A stretch of 64,000 nucleotides of DNA from Allodiplogaster sudhausi (Eukaryota; Nematoda; Chromadorea; Rhabditida; Diplogasteridae): the NCBI GenBank assembly GCA_945643635.1, contig CALZFC010000283.1:186001-250000 (forward strand), given 5' to 3'. Under the pieces are notes generated by a model. The model was not told the DNA's origin. It did no database searches and was given only the letters and a program-made list of their open reading frames with translations. The position numbers and the translations under genes were made by a program. This document shows positions 45,402 to 56,413 of this stretch, piece after piece. Within the stretch, counting starts at the first letter, position 1, and every line of letters begins with the position of its first letter.

Positions 45402-45519
45402 GGTTACAACACCCGGGATTCCCAAGCCGTCTCCGGTCCAAGTACTAACCGAACCCAACATTGCTTAACTTGCCAGATCGGACGGGATGGCGTGTTCTCA
45501 ACGTGTTATGGTCGTAAGC
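45402..45519 (-). rRNA. 5S ribosomal RNA, diverged variant
   Basis: Third copy of the diverged inverted 5S type. Confidence 0.83.
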
Positions 45520-45809
45520 GAGAGAAGTGTATGTGTGTCACGTAGTCATACTTGCTGTACGCACGTACGTATGTATGTATGTACATGTATGTACATGAAC
45601 ATGTAAATATGTACACGAAATTAAAGGATCGAATCCCGGAGATAACTTCTTCTGCACTTCTTCTGCAAGTCATCTGCACTTCTTCTGCAGCCTAAAATTT
45701 TACTTGGGATATCCTATCCTTGCTTAGTTTGATGCCAACATGAAACACAAAAATTTCTGACATGGCCATTAAACTTTATTACTTTATTCGTAAAGAATAA
45801 CAAAAAGTT

Positions 45810-45875
45810 GCTTACAACAGCCGGGATTCCCAAGCCGTCTCCGATCCAAGTACTAACCGGGCCCAACGTTGCTTA
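45810..45875 (-). pseudogene. 3' part of 5S fused to secreted-gene promoter DNA
   Basis: Third occurrence of the 26406-26471 fusion. The DNA to its right leads, uninterrupted, to the intact gene at 47361-48212. Confidence 0.85.
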
Positions 45876-46774
45876 TTGGGTATAAGTTAAAGTCAGCAGA
45901 ATGTGAGTGACTTCTAGACCGCTATTCCTCTCCTTATATATCAATTTCTGCTCTCCGCAATCTGATCAATTCAATCCGATTGGCCCTGGTATTTCGAGTA
46001 CGAACGACTGATGATACGAATTTTTTTACTCTGAAAACACTGTCGCTAGCCTGACACTGACAGGGCAGTTCATTTGCATAGTTTATGTAGCACTTTTCAA
46101 CATGCGACAATCGTTTTCGTTTGATGATGAAGAAATACATCAGAGATTATTATAGACACGGCGTTCCCTAATCTTTTATTAGGGGAATCTTAGATTGCTA
46201 ATGATATCGGAAATATCTTCGAATATCATGAAGCAATTTGACATGCACATTTTTTTTAGCCATGGATGTTGCATGTATGAACATGTATGTATGTGAACAT
46301 GTAAATATGTACATAACAAATTAAAAAAGATCATCAAGAAGATACGAAATATTCATAACATCAGTACGGGTAGCTGCGCGTGCGGGAAAGATCGAATCCC
46401 GGAGATAGCACAGTTTTGCTGAAATTTTTGTTGTTTTTAAATCATATTTCGTTACTGGCACTGACAGGGCAGTTCATTTGCATAGTTTATGTAGCACTTT
46501 TCGACATGCGACAATTGTTTTCGTTTGATGATGAAGAAATACATCAGAGATTATTATAATCTTTTATTCTCTTTTACTAATCTTTTATTAGGTGAATCTT
46601 AGATTGCTAATGATATCGGAAATATCTTCGAATATCATGAATCAATTTGACATGCACATTTCTTTTTAGCCATGGATGTTGCATGTACGAACATGTATGT
46701 ATGTGAACATGTAAATACGTACATAACAAATGAAAAAAGATCATCAAGGAGATACGAAATATTCATAACATCAG

Positions 46775-46859
46775 CACGGGTAGTGTATTGGTAACGTTCT
46801 CGTTACCAGAACTAATACCTTTGCTGCGCGCGCGGGAAGGATCGAATCCCGGAGATAGC
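46775..46859 (+). repeat. tRNA-like (SINE-type) element
   Basis: Identical to 27371-27455. Confidence 0.58.
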
Positions 46860-47360
46860 ACAGTTTTGCTGAAATTTTTCTTGTTTTTAAATCATATTTC
46901 GTTATTGGGTTGAATTTAGTTCGTTTTCTTGAGTTCATTTGATGTCTTTTGGGTCTCCGCTTCATTTAAGAATACATTCATTATGACTGCAACTAATTCT
47001 CACTAGTTATCGCTCATTTTCATTCTCACTAGTTATCGCTCGCTCTAGAGATAAAGTAGTATTTACAGTAATCTGTTTTGTAAACCGAGTTCGTACATTT
47101 GTTCGTCATTCTTTTTCTGAACGCTGACGACTATAATTATGTCATGTCAACACTCGTTTAAAGGCGAAAAAGACATTTTAAGGGTACTGTCGACCTTTTT
47201 CATTAACTCCCATTAGTACAATTGTATTTTTATTTTGTGATATTCTGCCACAATTGTGTTGTTTATCGTTAATAAAAAACCAATTGAACATGATACTTTA
47301 TCGGGCACAAAATTTACAAACATAGATTTCATAGTTACGAACAATATTGCAAAACATTTC

Positions 47361-48212
47361 TTAGTTGATGAGGCTTGTTGCCACTCCAGAGATCTGCTGT
47401 GCCGTGTTGATGGCATTTCCGGCTGCACCGGAAATGGCTCCAGTTGCTCCTCCAACGGCACCGAGGATATTCGATGCAGTTCCAGCTGCCTGGTCCACCA
47501 GAATATCAGCAGATTGGCCGATGCCAGAAAGAGCTCCATTCACTCCCGAGACGACTCCGTTAACAGCTCCAGGCAGAGCTCCGACGACTCCGGTGACTCC
47601 GTCTGTGGCACCCTGGAGAGTGTTCTGCAGAGAGCCAGTAGCGGCTGGAAGGATGGCGGGCACCGAAGAGACAATAACTGGCAGAACACCATTTGCCACG
47701 CCACCAACGATACCTCCAGCAGCGTCGACAACACCGTTAACAGTGTTGAGAGTTGAAGGGATAACTGGGAGAAGTCCAGCGAGGACTTGATCAAGCAGGA
47801 CCTGAACTGTGGTCAGCAGGCCGTTGACCGTGGCGACAACTGGTGGCACCACGCCAATGGCGGTTCCGAGAACACTTCCGGTGAGGACTGGCACGGTGTT
47901 ACCAACCAGGCCGGTAACACCGTTGACGGCTCCGAGCGCAGTTCCTGAGACCGCGGGGAGGACGTTGGTAACTGGAGAAATGGCAGATCCGACCAGACCA
48001 GCGGCCTCATCAACAACTCCTTGAACTGTGTTCACTGCTGGTGCGGCGATGCTACCCACAGCGTCGGTGGCTCCGGAGATTGCTCCTCCAACACTGCCCG
48101 AGACCGGAGCAATGACATTTCCAATGGCTGGGATGGCTTGGCGCTTATGGCGAAGACCGAAAGAAGAAGTCGCAAGAAGGCAGAGGAAGAATGTGGAGCG
48201 AACGGAGTACAT
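47361..48212 (-). CDS. Secreted Gly/Ala/Val-rich protein, copy 1 (283 aa)
   Basis: Single open frame with no intron. Residues 1-19 (MYSVRSTFFLCLLATSSFG) are a typical signal peptide, followed by RHKR at 21-24, a likely furin-type cleavage site. The rest is a long low-charge chain of Gly, Ala, Val, Asn, Thr and Ser in loose repeats of the type VNGVxxxVGGVxNG, with few aromatics and no Cys after the signal peptide. A TATA box lies ~90 bp upstream, and TTTATT at 47229-47234 gives AATAAA on the coding strand ~130 bp after the stop. Function unknown; composition suggests a structural or surface/extracellular matrix protein. It lacks three residues (AGG or equivalent) found in copy 2 near residue 181. 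Confidence 0.88.
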   Translation of the reverse strand: MYSVRSTFFLCLLATSSFGLRHKRQAIPAIGNVIAPVSGSVGGAISGATDAVGSIAAPAVNTVQGVVDEAAGLVGSAISPVTNVLPAVSGTALGAVNGVTGLVGNTVPVLTGSVLGTAIGVVPPVVATVNGLLTTVQVLLDQVLAGLLPVIPSTLNTVNGVVDAAGGIVGGVANGVLPVIVSSVPAILPAATGSLQNTLQGATDGVTGVVGALPGAVNGVVSGVNGALSGIGQSADILVDQAAGTASNILGAVGGATGAISGAAGNAINTAQQISGVATSLIN

Positions 48213-48300
48213 TCTGAAATGTTATGTTAGAAGCCGAATTCGTATTGGGTATAAGTTAATGTCAGCAGAATGTGAGTGACTTCTAGACCGCTATTCCTCT

Positions 48301-48312
48301 CCTTATATATCA
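48301..48312 (-). promoter_or_regulatory. TATA box of secreted-protein copy 1
   Basis: TGATATATAAGG on the coding strand, ending about 88 bp upstream of the ATG at 48212. This gives a predicted short 5' UTR of roughly 60 nt. The sequence is kept in all five promoter copies of the window. Confidence 0.65.
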
Positions 48313-48733
48313 ATTTCTGCTCTCCGCAATCTGATCAATTCAATCCGATTGGCCCTGGTATTTCGAGTACGAACGACTGATGATACGAATTTTTTTACTC
48401 TGAAAACACTGTCGCTAGCCTGACACTGACAGGGCAGTTCATTTGCATAGTTTATGTAGCACTTTTCAACATGCGACAATCGTTTTCGTTTGATGATGAA
48501 GAAATACATCAGAGATTATTATAGACACGGCGTTCCCTAATCTTTTATTAGGGGAATCTTAGATTGCTAATGATATCGGAAATATCTTCGAATATCATGA
48601 AGCAATTTGACATGCACATTTTTTTTAGCCATGGATGTTGCATGTATGAACATGTATGTATGTGAACATGTAAATATGTACATAAAAATTAAAAAAAGAT
48701 CATCAAGAAGATACGAAATATTCATAACATCAG

Positions 48734-48817
48734 CACGGGTAGTGTATGGTAACGTTCTCGTTACCAGAACTAATACCTTTGCTGCGCGCGCGGGAAGGAT
48801 CGAATCCCGGAGATAGC
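48734..48817 (+). repeat. tRNA-like (SINE-type) element, single-copy context
   Basis: As at 27371 but with one T missing in the A-box region (GTGTATGGTAACG). Here the surrounding ~404-bp segment occurs once, so this is the unduplicated form. Confidence 0.55.
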
Positions 48818-49305
48818 ACAGTTTTGCTGAAATTTTTCTTGTTTTTAAATCATATTTTGTTATTGGGTTGAATTTAGTTCGTTTTCTTGAGTTCATTTGA
48901 TGTCTTTTGGGTCTCCGCTTCATTTAAGAATACATTCATTATGACTGCAACTAATTCTCACTAGTTATCGCTCATTTTCAACATTCGCTCTAGAGATAAA
49001 GTACTATTTACAGTAATCTGATTTGTAAACCGAGTTCGTACAATTGTTCGTCATTCTTTTTCTGAACGCTGACGACTATAATTATGTCATGTCAACACTC
49101 GTTTAAAGGCGAAAAAGACATTTTAAGGGTACTGTCGACCTTTTTCATTAATTCCCATTAGAACAATTGTATTTTTATTTTGTGATATTCTGCCACAATT
49201 GTGTTGTTTATCGTTAATAAAAAACCAATTGAACATGATACTTTATCGGGCACAAAATTTACAAACATAGATTTCATAGTTACGAACAATATTGCAAAAC
49301 ATTTC

Positions 49306-50166
49306 TTAGTTGATGAGGCTTGTTGCCACTCCAGAGATCTGCTGTGCCGTGTTGATGGCATTTCCGGCTGCACCGGAAATGGCTCCAGTTGCTCCTCCAA
49401 CGGCACCGAGGATATTCGATGCAGTTCCAGCTGCCTGGTCCACCAGAATATCAGCAGATTGGCCGATGCCAGAAAGAGCTCCATTCACTCCCGAGACGAC
49501 TCCGTTAACAGCTCCAGGCAGAGCTCCGACGACTCCGGTGACTCCGTCTGTGGCACCCTGGAGAGTGTTCTGCAGAGAGCCAGTAGCGGCTGGAAGGATG
49601 GCGGGCACCGAAGAGACAATACCACCGGCAACTGGTAGAACACCATTTGCCACGCCACCAACGATACCTCCAGCAGCGTCGACAACACCGTTAACAGTGT
49701 TGAGAGTTGAAGGGATAACTGGGAGAAGTCCAGCGAGGACTTGATCAAGCAGGACCTGAACTGTGGTCAGCAGGCCGTTGACCGTGGCGACAACTGGTGG
49801 CACCACGCCAATGGCGGTTCCGAGAACACTTCCGGTGAGGACTGGCACGGTGTTACCAACCAGGACGGTAACACCGTTGACGGCTCCGAGCGCAGTTCCT
49901 GAGACTGCGGGGAGGACGTTGGTAACTGGAGAAATGGCAGATCCGACCAGACCAGCGGCCTCATCAACAACTCCTTGAACTGTGTTCACTGCTGGTGCGG
50001 CGATGCTACCCACAGCGTCGGTGGCTCCGGAGATTGCTCCTCCGACACTGCCCGAGACCGGAGCAATGACATTTCCAATGGCTGGGATGGCTTGGCGCTT
50101 ATGGCGAAGACCGAAAGAAGAAGTCGCAAGAAGGCAGAGGATGAATGTGGAGCGAACGGAGTACAT
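49306..50166 (-). CDS. Secreted Gly/Ala/Val-rich protein, copy 2 (286 aa)
   Basis: Tandem paralogue of the gene at 47361-48212, about 1.95 kb away and in the same direction. Signal peptide, RHKR site and C-terminal SLIN are the same. Differences: I for F at residue 9, V for G in GVTVLVGN, and a 9-bp in-frame insertion giving VLPVAGGIVSSV. Both frames are fully open, and coding differences are few relative to their length, consistent with recent duplication of a functional gene. The 5' flank is cut at 50392 by the Maverick piece, ~225 bp upstream of the ATG, but the TATA box is intact. Confidence 0.88.
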   Translation of the reverse strand: MYSVRSTFILCLLATSSFGLRHKRQAIPAIGNVIAPVSGSVGGAISGATDAVGSIAAPAVNTVQGVVDEAAGLVGSAISPVTNVLPAVSGTALGAVNGVTVLVGNTVPVLTGSVLGTAIGVVPPVVATVNGLLTTVQVLLDQVLAGLLPVIPSTLNTVNGVVDAAGGIVGGVANGVLPVAGGIVSSVPAILPAATGSLQNTLQGATDGVTGVVGALPGAVNGVVSGVNGALSGIGQSADILVDQAAGTASNILGAVGGATGAISGAAGNAINTAQQISGVATSLIN

Positions 50167-50254
50167 TCTGAAATGTTATGTTAGAAGCCGAATTCGTATT
50201 GGGTGGAAGTTAATGTCAGCAGAATCTGAGTGACTTCTAGACCGCTATTCCTCT

Positions 50255-50266
50255 CCTTATATATCA
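50255..50266 (-). promoter_or_regulatory. TATA box of secreted-protein copy 2
   Basis: Same TGATATATAAGG and spacing as for copy 1. Confidence 0.65.
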
Positions 50267-50547
50267 ATTTCTGCTCTCCGCAATCTGATCAATTCAATCC
50301 GATTGGCCCTGGTATTTCGAGTACGAACGACTGATGATACGAATTTTTTTACTCTGAAAACACTGTCGCTAGCCTGGCACTGACAGGGCAGTTAGTAGTA
50401 TAGGAATGAGGGATTATAATACCATTTTTGACATTTTTACATTTTTTCACTCTATTAAGACAGAAATCACCTCATTTACAACACTTTTTTGAAAAAATAC
50501 AAAATGAGTCAATTTTTAAAGTCTGAAAAGTGCTCATTTTCAATAAT

Positions 50548-50607
50548 TTTTGTACATTTTTAACCAATTTTTGTACATTTTTAACCAATTTTTGTACATT
50601 TTAACCA
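50548..50607 (+). repeat. Three 21-bp direct repeats near the Maverick edge
   Basis: ATTTTTGTACATTTTTAACC is repeated three times head to tail (the third one base shorter), ~150 bp inside the left edge of the element. Confidence 0.8.
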
Positions 50608-50775
50608 AATATTGTTGAGATGGCGATTTTATTTTTAATTTACTATTTTCATGCTTAAATACTCAAAAATGTGTCATTTTTCACACTTTTAGAAATATCA
50701 AGGATGGCGACTCCAAAAAAAAGGAGATACCACTTTCTTTCTAAAATCGCTGAAGATAAAAAATAAGCTCAATAA

Positions 50776-51147
50776 ATGAAATTCTCAAAAGACTTAAAGC
50801 CTCTTACTAACTTCAAACTCATAGAATTAGCAGAAATATTGAGAATCAAGAATTTTCGAGGTGTTTTTATGCGAGACTCTTTACCAAATAAGATATTATC
50901 AAGAGAAGTTGGAATTGTAAATCTCGACTCGAGTAACGGTAATGGTACTCATTGGGTTTGTTATAAAAAGATAAAAGATAAGGCCTTTTATTTCGATTCT
51001 TTTGGGTTAGATCCTCCTGAAGAAATGGTTAAATATCTGAAACAAGGAGAAGATAGAAGAAAAATAGAACTATCAACGTTCCAAATTCAAGAATTCAACA
51101 CACATCATTGTGGTTATTATTGTTTACTTTTATTAAAGTTATTATAA
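50776..51147 (+). CDS. Adenain-like cysteine protease (Maverick/Polinton PRO), 123 aa
   Basis: GTHWVCYKK supplies the catalytic His followed by Trp, FYFDSFGLDPP supplies the acidic residue, and IQEFNTHHCGYYCL supplies the Gln and nucleophilic Cys. This is the order and spacing of adenovirus-type (C5) and Ulp1-like proteases; in Mavericks/Polintons the enzyme processes capsid proteins. Length is short but includes all catalytic positions. The stop is 11 bp from the end of the convergent polymerase frame. A related worm-specific protease family carried by nematode Mavericks is an alternative identity. Confidence 0.78.
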   Translation: MKFSKDLKPLTNFKLIELAEILRIKNFRGVFMRDSLPNKILSREVGIVNLDSSNGNGTHWVCYKKIKDKAFYFDSFGLDPPEEMVKYLKQGEDRRKIELSTFQIQEFNTHHCGYYCLLLLKLL

Positions 51148-51158
51148 TCTTATGATTT

Positions 51159-52228
51159 TCAGAAATCAGTAATTGGTCTGATGTGAATACCATCATCCAT
51201 TACAACACCTTTCGGATACACCGGAGATAATCCAGTTTTATTCAATTCATAAGTCTTCATTGTCTTATCAATGAACCTGAATCCTTTATTTTCTCCAATA
51301 ATTAATTCATTGTTCATTAGACAGCTGAGATATTTTTCTTTGGTTAATATGTTCTTATTTCTATCTTTTTGAACACCTTTAGCAGACATTTTATTTTTAT
51401 GATCATTCCAAACAAAGTATGTTTTACTATTTAATGCTATCATCCCATCACCTTCGAATTCAACTTTGAATAACCCTGGAGTTATTTTGTCGTAGTCCTT
51501 GTGTGTTGATCTAGGGAAAAATTTATGTTTAATCTTTTCGAATTCTTCTCTGAGATGAGGCTTGATCAAACTTTCAAATTCTCCAGAAAGTGCCATATAA
51601 GATGAATCTGTATCCATTTCTAATCGTTGACAATCTTCCCTAGAAATAAAGTGATCAATACAGTCATAATTAAACTGTAACATTCTCAATTTAGAGTCAT
51701 CATACACACTACAAGCGATTTGGATAGGCATATTTTGTTTTACTTTCTTCGTTTTCTTAACAACCTCATATACTTCAGGAAACCCATTTTCAAAAATGGT
51801 AGCATCATAGTAAAAATAATCATTTTTAGCTCTATTGAACTGTATCTCATCACACATTTTCACCTTTCTATGTTTATTTTTATCCATACCAGTTACTCCA
51901 AAGGCAGAATTTCCGACTAATTTAGCTCCTTCAGAAATTATGGCATACTTTTGATCAACATCTCCTTTACGTCTTTCATCAGATACCCAATTCATAAAAT
52001 CTTCGAATATTCTTCCTCGTTTAGCTTCTATCACACCATGTAATTTTGTAACAACACAACCATGTTCCAACATCCACCTTAATCTTGTAGATTTAATAAG
52101 AATTTTTTCAGCTTTCAAAACCGTAACGAGTTTTTTACTTTTAGATGGTTTTCTTTTTAATGATTTAAGAACTTGATTAGTATATTCACCATAAACATTT
52201 TCATCATACTCTTTATTTACAAATAGGG
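51159..52228 (-). CDS. Protein-primed DNA polymerase B, C-terminal fragment (Maverick/Polinton)
   Basis: An open frame of about 356 codons has no start at its upstream end: it is cut at the 5S-array joint near 52228, and the first possible ATG is internal. KLVGNSAFG matches polymerase motif B (K-x3-NS-x-(Y/F)G) and MDTDSSY matches motif C with the two metal-binding Asp. The exonuclease domain, motif A and terminal-protein-interacting regions are missing. It therefore cannot encode a working replicase. Assigned to the Maverick/Polinton type because of the adjacent protease. Confidence 0.82.
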
Positions 52229-52260
52229 TAGAGATTGCGGAAATCTTTGGCGCAATTGTG
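52229..52260 (+). repeat. 32-bp patch of type I spacer at a double junction
   Basis: GGGTAGAGATTGCGGAAATC and following bases come from the 5S/U2-like spacer. The patch ends at GTGCC, where it switches into 5S at GCCATCCCG. Confidence 0.8.
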
Positions 52261-52349
52261 CCATCCCGTCCGATCTGGCAAGTTAAGCAACGTTGGGCCC
52301 GGTTAGTACTTGGATCGGAGACGGCTTGGGAATCCCGGGTGTTGTAAGC
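52261..52349 (+). pseudogene. 5'-truncated 5S rRNA gene
   Basis: Starts at 5S nt ~30 (CCATCCCGTCC) after the spacer patch; internal promoter and 3' end intact. First member of the right array. Confidence 0.85.
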
Positions 52350-52635
52350 AACTTTTTGTTATTCTTTACGAATAAAGTAATAAAGTTTAAAGGCCATGTC
52401 AGAATTTTTTTTGTTTCATGTTGGCTTCAAACTAAGCAAGGATAGAATATCCCAAGTAAAATTTTAAGCTGCAGAAGAAGTGCAGATGACTTGCAGAAGA
52501 AGTGCAGAAGAAGTTATCTCCGGGATTCGATCCTTTAATTTCGTGTACATATTTACATGTTCATGTACATACATGTACATACATACGTACGTGCGTACAG
52601 CAAGTATGACTACGTGACACACATACACTTCTCTC

Positions 52636-52753
52636 GCTTACGACCATACCACGTTGAGAACACGCCATCCCGTCCGATCTGGCAAGTTAAGCAACGTTGG
52701 GCCCGGTTAGTACTTGGATCGGAGACGGCTTGGGAATCCCGGGTGTTGTAAGC
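52636..52753 (+). rRNA. 5S ribosomal RNA
   Basis: Reference-type full gene; T5 run downstream. Confidence 0.93.
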
Positions 52754-53043
52754 AACTTTTTGTTATTCTTTACGAAAAAAGTAATAAAGTTTAAAGGCCA
52801 TGTCAGAAATTTTTTTGTTTCATGTTGGCTTCAAACTAAGCAAGGATAGGATATCCCAAGTAAAATTTTAGGCTGCAGAAGAAGTGCAGATGACTTGCAG
52901 AAGAAGTGCAGAAGAAGTTATCTCCTTGATTCGATCCTTTAATTTCGTGTACATATTTACGTGTTCATGTACATACATGTACATACATACATACGTACGT
53001 GCGTACAGCAAGTATGACTACGTGACACACATACACTTCTCTC

Positions 53044-53161
53044 GCTTACGACCATACCACGTTGAGAACACGCCATCCCGTCCGATCTGGCAAGTTAAGC
53101 AACGTTGGGCCCGGTTAGTACTTGGATCGGAGACGGCTTGGGAATCCCGGGTGTTGTAAGC
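53044..53161 (+). rRNA. 5S ribosomal RNA
   Basis: Reference type. Confidence 0.93.
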
Positions 53162-53451
53162 AACTTTTTGTTATTCTTTACGAATAAAGTAATAAAGTTT
53201 AAAGGCCATGTCAGAAATTTTTTTGTTTCATGTTGGCTTCAAACTAAGCAAGGATAGGATATCCCAAGTAAAATTTTAAGCTGCAGAAGAAGTGCAGATG
53301 ACTTGCAGAAGAAGTGCAGAAGAAGTTATCTCCTTGATTCGATCCTTTAATTTCGTGTACATATTTACGTGTTCATGTACATACATGTACATACATACAT
53401 ACGTACGTGCGTACAGCAAGTATGACTACGTGACACACATACACTTCTCTC

Positions 53452-53569
53452 GCTTACGACCATACTACGTTGAGAACACGCCATCCCGTCCGATCTGGCA
53501 AGTTAAGCAACGTTGGGCCCGGTTAGTACTTGGATCGGAGACGGCTTGGGAATCCCGGGTGTTGTAAGC
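53452..53569 (+). rRNA. 5S ribosomal RNA, C15T variant
   Basis: CATACTACG for CATACCACG; otherwise reference type. Confidence 0.92.
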
Positions 53570-53859
53570 AACTTTTTGTTATTCTTTACGAAAAAAGTAA
53601 TAAAGTTTAAAGGCCATGTCAGAAATTTTTTTGTTTCATGTTGGCTTCAAACTAAGCAAGGATAGGATATCCCAAGTAAAATTTTAGGCTGCAGAAGAAG
53701 TGCAGATGACTTGCAGAAGAAGTGCAGAAGAAGTTATCTCCTTGATTCGATCCTTTAATTTCGTGTACATATTTACGTGTTCATGTACATACATGTACAT
53801 ACATACATACGTACGTGCGTACAGCAAGTATGACTACGTGACACACATACACTTCTCTC

Positions 53860-53977
53860 GCTTACGACCATACCACGTTGAGAACACGCCATCCCGTCCG
53901 ATCTGGCAAGTTAAGCAACGTTGGGCCCGGTTAGTACTTGGATCGGAGACGGCTTGGGAATCCCGGGTGTTGTAAGC
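53860..53977 (+). rRNA. 5S ribosomal RNA
   Basis: Reference type. Confidence 0.93.
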
Positions 53978-54267
53978 AACTTTTTGTTATTCTTTACGAA
54001 TAAAGTAATAAAGTTTAAAGGCCATGTCAGAAATTTTTTTGTTTCATGTTGGCTTCAAACTAAGCAAGGATAGGATATCCCAAGTAAAATTTTAAGCTGC
54101 AGAAGAAGTGCAGATGACTTGCAGAAGAAGTGCAGAAGAAGTTATCTCCTTGATTCGATCCTTTAATTTCGTGTACATATTTACGTGTTCATGTACATAC
54201 ATGTACATACATACATACGTACGTGCGTACAGCAAGTATGACTACGTGACACACATACACTTCTCTC

Positions 54268-54385
54268 GCTTACGACCATACCACGTTGAGAACACGCCAT
54301 CCCGTCCGATCTGGCAAGTTAAGCAACGTTGGGCCCGGTTAGTACTTGGATCGGAGACGGCTTGGGAATCCCGGGTGTTGTAAGC
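54268..54385 (+). rRNA. 5S ribosomal RNA
   Basis: Reference type. Confidence 0.93.
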
Positions 54386-54675
54386 AACTTTTTGTTATTC
54401 TTTACGAAAAAAGTAATAAAGTTTAAAGGCCATGTCAGAAATTTTTTTGTTTCATGTTGGCTTCAAACTAAGCAAGGATAGGATATCCCAAGTAAAATTT
54501 TAGGCTGCAGAAGAAGTGCAGATGACTTGCAGAAGAAGTGCAGAAGAAGTTATCTCCTTGATTCGATCCTTTAATTTCGTGTACATATTTACGTGTTCAT
54601 GTACATACATGTACATACATACATACGTACGTGCGTACAGCAAGTATGACTACGTGACACACATACACTTCTCTC

Positions 54676-54793
54676 GCTTACGACCATACCACGTTGAGAA
54701 CACGCCATCCCGTCCGATCTGGCAAGTTAAGCAACGTTGGGCCCGGTTAGTACTTGGATCGGAGACGGCTTGGGAATCCCGGGTGTTGTAAGC
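54676..54793 (+). rRNA. 5S ribosomal RNA
   Basis: Reference type; the next unit is 404 bp. Confidence 0.93.
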
Positions 54794-55079
54794 AACTTTT
54801 TGTTATTCTTTACGAATAAAGTAATAAAGTTTAAAGGCCATGTCAGAAATTTTTTTGTTTCATGTTGGCTTCAAACTAAGCAAGGATAGGATATCCCAAG
54901 TAAAATTTTAAGCTGCAGAAGAAGTGCAGATGACTTGCAGAAGAAGTGCAGAAGAAGTTATCTCCGGGATTCGATCCTTTAATTTCGTGTACATATTTAC
55001 ATGTTCATGTACATACATGTACATACATACGTACGTGCGTACAGCAAGTATGACTACGTGACACACATACACTTCTCTC

Positions 55080-55197
55080 GCTTACGACCATACCACGTTG
55101 AGAACACGCCATCCCGTCCGATCTGGCAAGTTAAGCAACGTTGGGCCCGGTTAGTACTTGGATCGGAGACGGCTTGGGAATCCCGGGTGTTGTAAGC
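55080..55197 (+). rRNA. 5S ribosomal RNA
   Basis: Reference type. Confidence 0.93.
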
Positions 55198-55487
55198 AAC
55201 TTTTTGTTATTCTTTACGAAAAAAGTAATAAAGTTTAAAGGCCATGTCAGAAATTTTTTTGTTTCATGTTGGCTTCAAACTAAGCAAGGATAGGATATCC
55301 CAAGTAAAATTTTAGGCTGCAGAAGAAGTGCAGATGATTTGCAGAAGAAGTGCAGAAGAAGTTATCTCCTTGATTCGATCCTTTAATTTCGTGTACATAT
55401 TTACGTGTTCATGTACATACATGTACATACATACATACGTACGTGCGTACAGCAAGTATGACTACGTGACACACATACACTTCTCTC

Positions 55488-55605
55488 GCTTACGACCATA
55501 CCACGTTGAGAACACGCCATCCCGTCCGATCTGGCAAGTTAAGCAACGTTGGGCCCGGTTAGTACTTGGATCGGAGACGGCTTGGGAATCCCGGGTGTTG
55601 TAAGC
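55488..55605 (+). rRNA. 5S ribosomal RNA
   Basis: Reference type. Confidence 0.93.
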
Positions 55606-55891
55606 AACTTTTTGTTATTCTTTACGAATAAAGTAATAAAGTTTAAAGGCCATGTCAGAAATTTTTTTGTTTCATGTTGGCTTCAAACTAAGCAAGGATA
55701 GGATATCCCAAGTAAAATTTTAGGCTGCTGAAGAAGTGCAGATGACTTGCAGAAGAAGTGCAGAAGAAGTTATCTCCGGGATTCGAACCTTTAATTTCGT
55801 GTACATATTTACGTGTTCATGTACATACATGTACATACATACGTACGTGCGTACAGCAAGTATGACTACGTGACACACATACACTTCTCTC

Positions 55892-56009
55892 GCTTACGAC
55901 CATACCACGTTGAGAACACGCCATCCCGTCCGATCTGGCAACTTAAGCAACGTTGGGCCCGGTTAGTACTTGGATCGGAGACGGCTTGGGAATCCCGGGT
56001 GTTGTAAGC
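55892..56009 (+). rRNA. 5S ribosomal RNA, G51C variant
   Basis: GGCAACTTAAG for GGCAAGTTAAG, at the edge of the internal A box. Confidence 0.91.
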
Positions 56010-56295
56010 AACTTTTTGTTATTCTTTACGAATAAAGTAATAAAGTTTAAAGGCCATGTCAGAAATTTTTTTGTTTCATGTTGGCTTCAAACTAAGCAAG
56101 GATAGGATATCCCAAGTAAAATTTTAAGCTGCAGAAGAAGTGCAGATGACTTGCAGAAGAAGTGCAGAAGAAGTTATCTCCGGGATTCGATCCTTTAATT
56201 TCGTGTACATATTTACATGTTCATGTACATACATGTACATACATACGTACGTGCGTACAGCAAGTATGACTACGTGACACACATACACTTCTCTC

Positions 56296-56413
56296 GCTTA
56301 CGACCATACCACGTTGAGAACACGCCATCCCGTCCGATCTGGCAAGTTAAGCAACGTTGGGCCCGGTTAGTACTTGGATCGGAGACGGCTTGGGAATCCC
56401 GGGTGTTGTAAGC
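56296..56413 (+). rRNA. 5S ribosomal RNA
   Basis: Reference type. Confidence 0.93.

Larger units (their letters stand above)
50393..52228. mobile_element. Truncated Maverick/Polinton element
   Basis: Two convergent open frames, an adenain-like protease and the C-terminal part of a protein-primed family B DNA polymerase, are hallmark Maverick/Polinton genes. The left edge (AGTAGTATAGGAATGAGG) abruptly replaces the normal gene flank after GGGCAGTT; Polinton termini commonly begin AG. The right side is lost: polymerase coding sequence runs straight into 5S-array DNA at about 52228. No integrase, ATPase or capsid gene is present. Base composition is more AT-rich than the neighbouring genes. Confidence 0.8.

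Noticed and set aside
47365..47790. 141-codon plus-strand open frame opposite the secreted-protein gene
   Set aside because: Antisense shadow of a biased Gly/Ala/Val coding sequence; no signal peptide, TATA box or polyadenylation signal in that direction.
52754..53043. Spliced leader (SL1) gene in the 5S spacer, as in Caenorhabditis
   Set aside because: Both strands of both spacer types were read for an SL1-like GGTTTAATTACCCAAGTTTG followed by GT and an Sm site; none was found.
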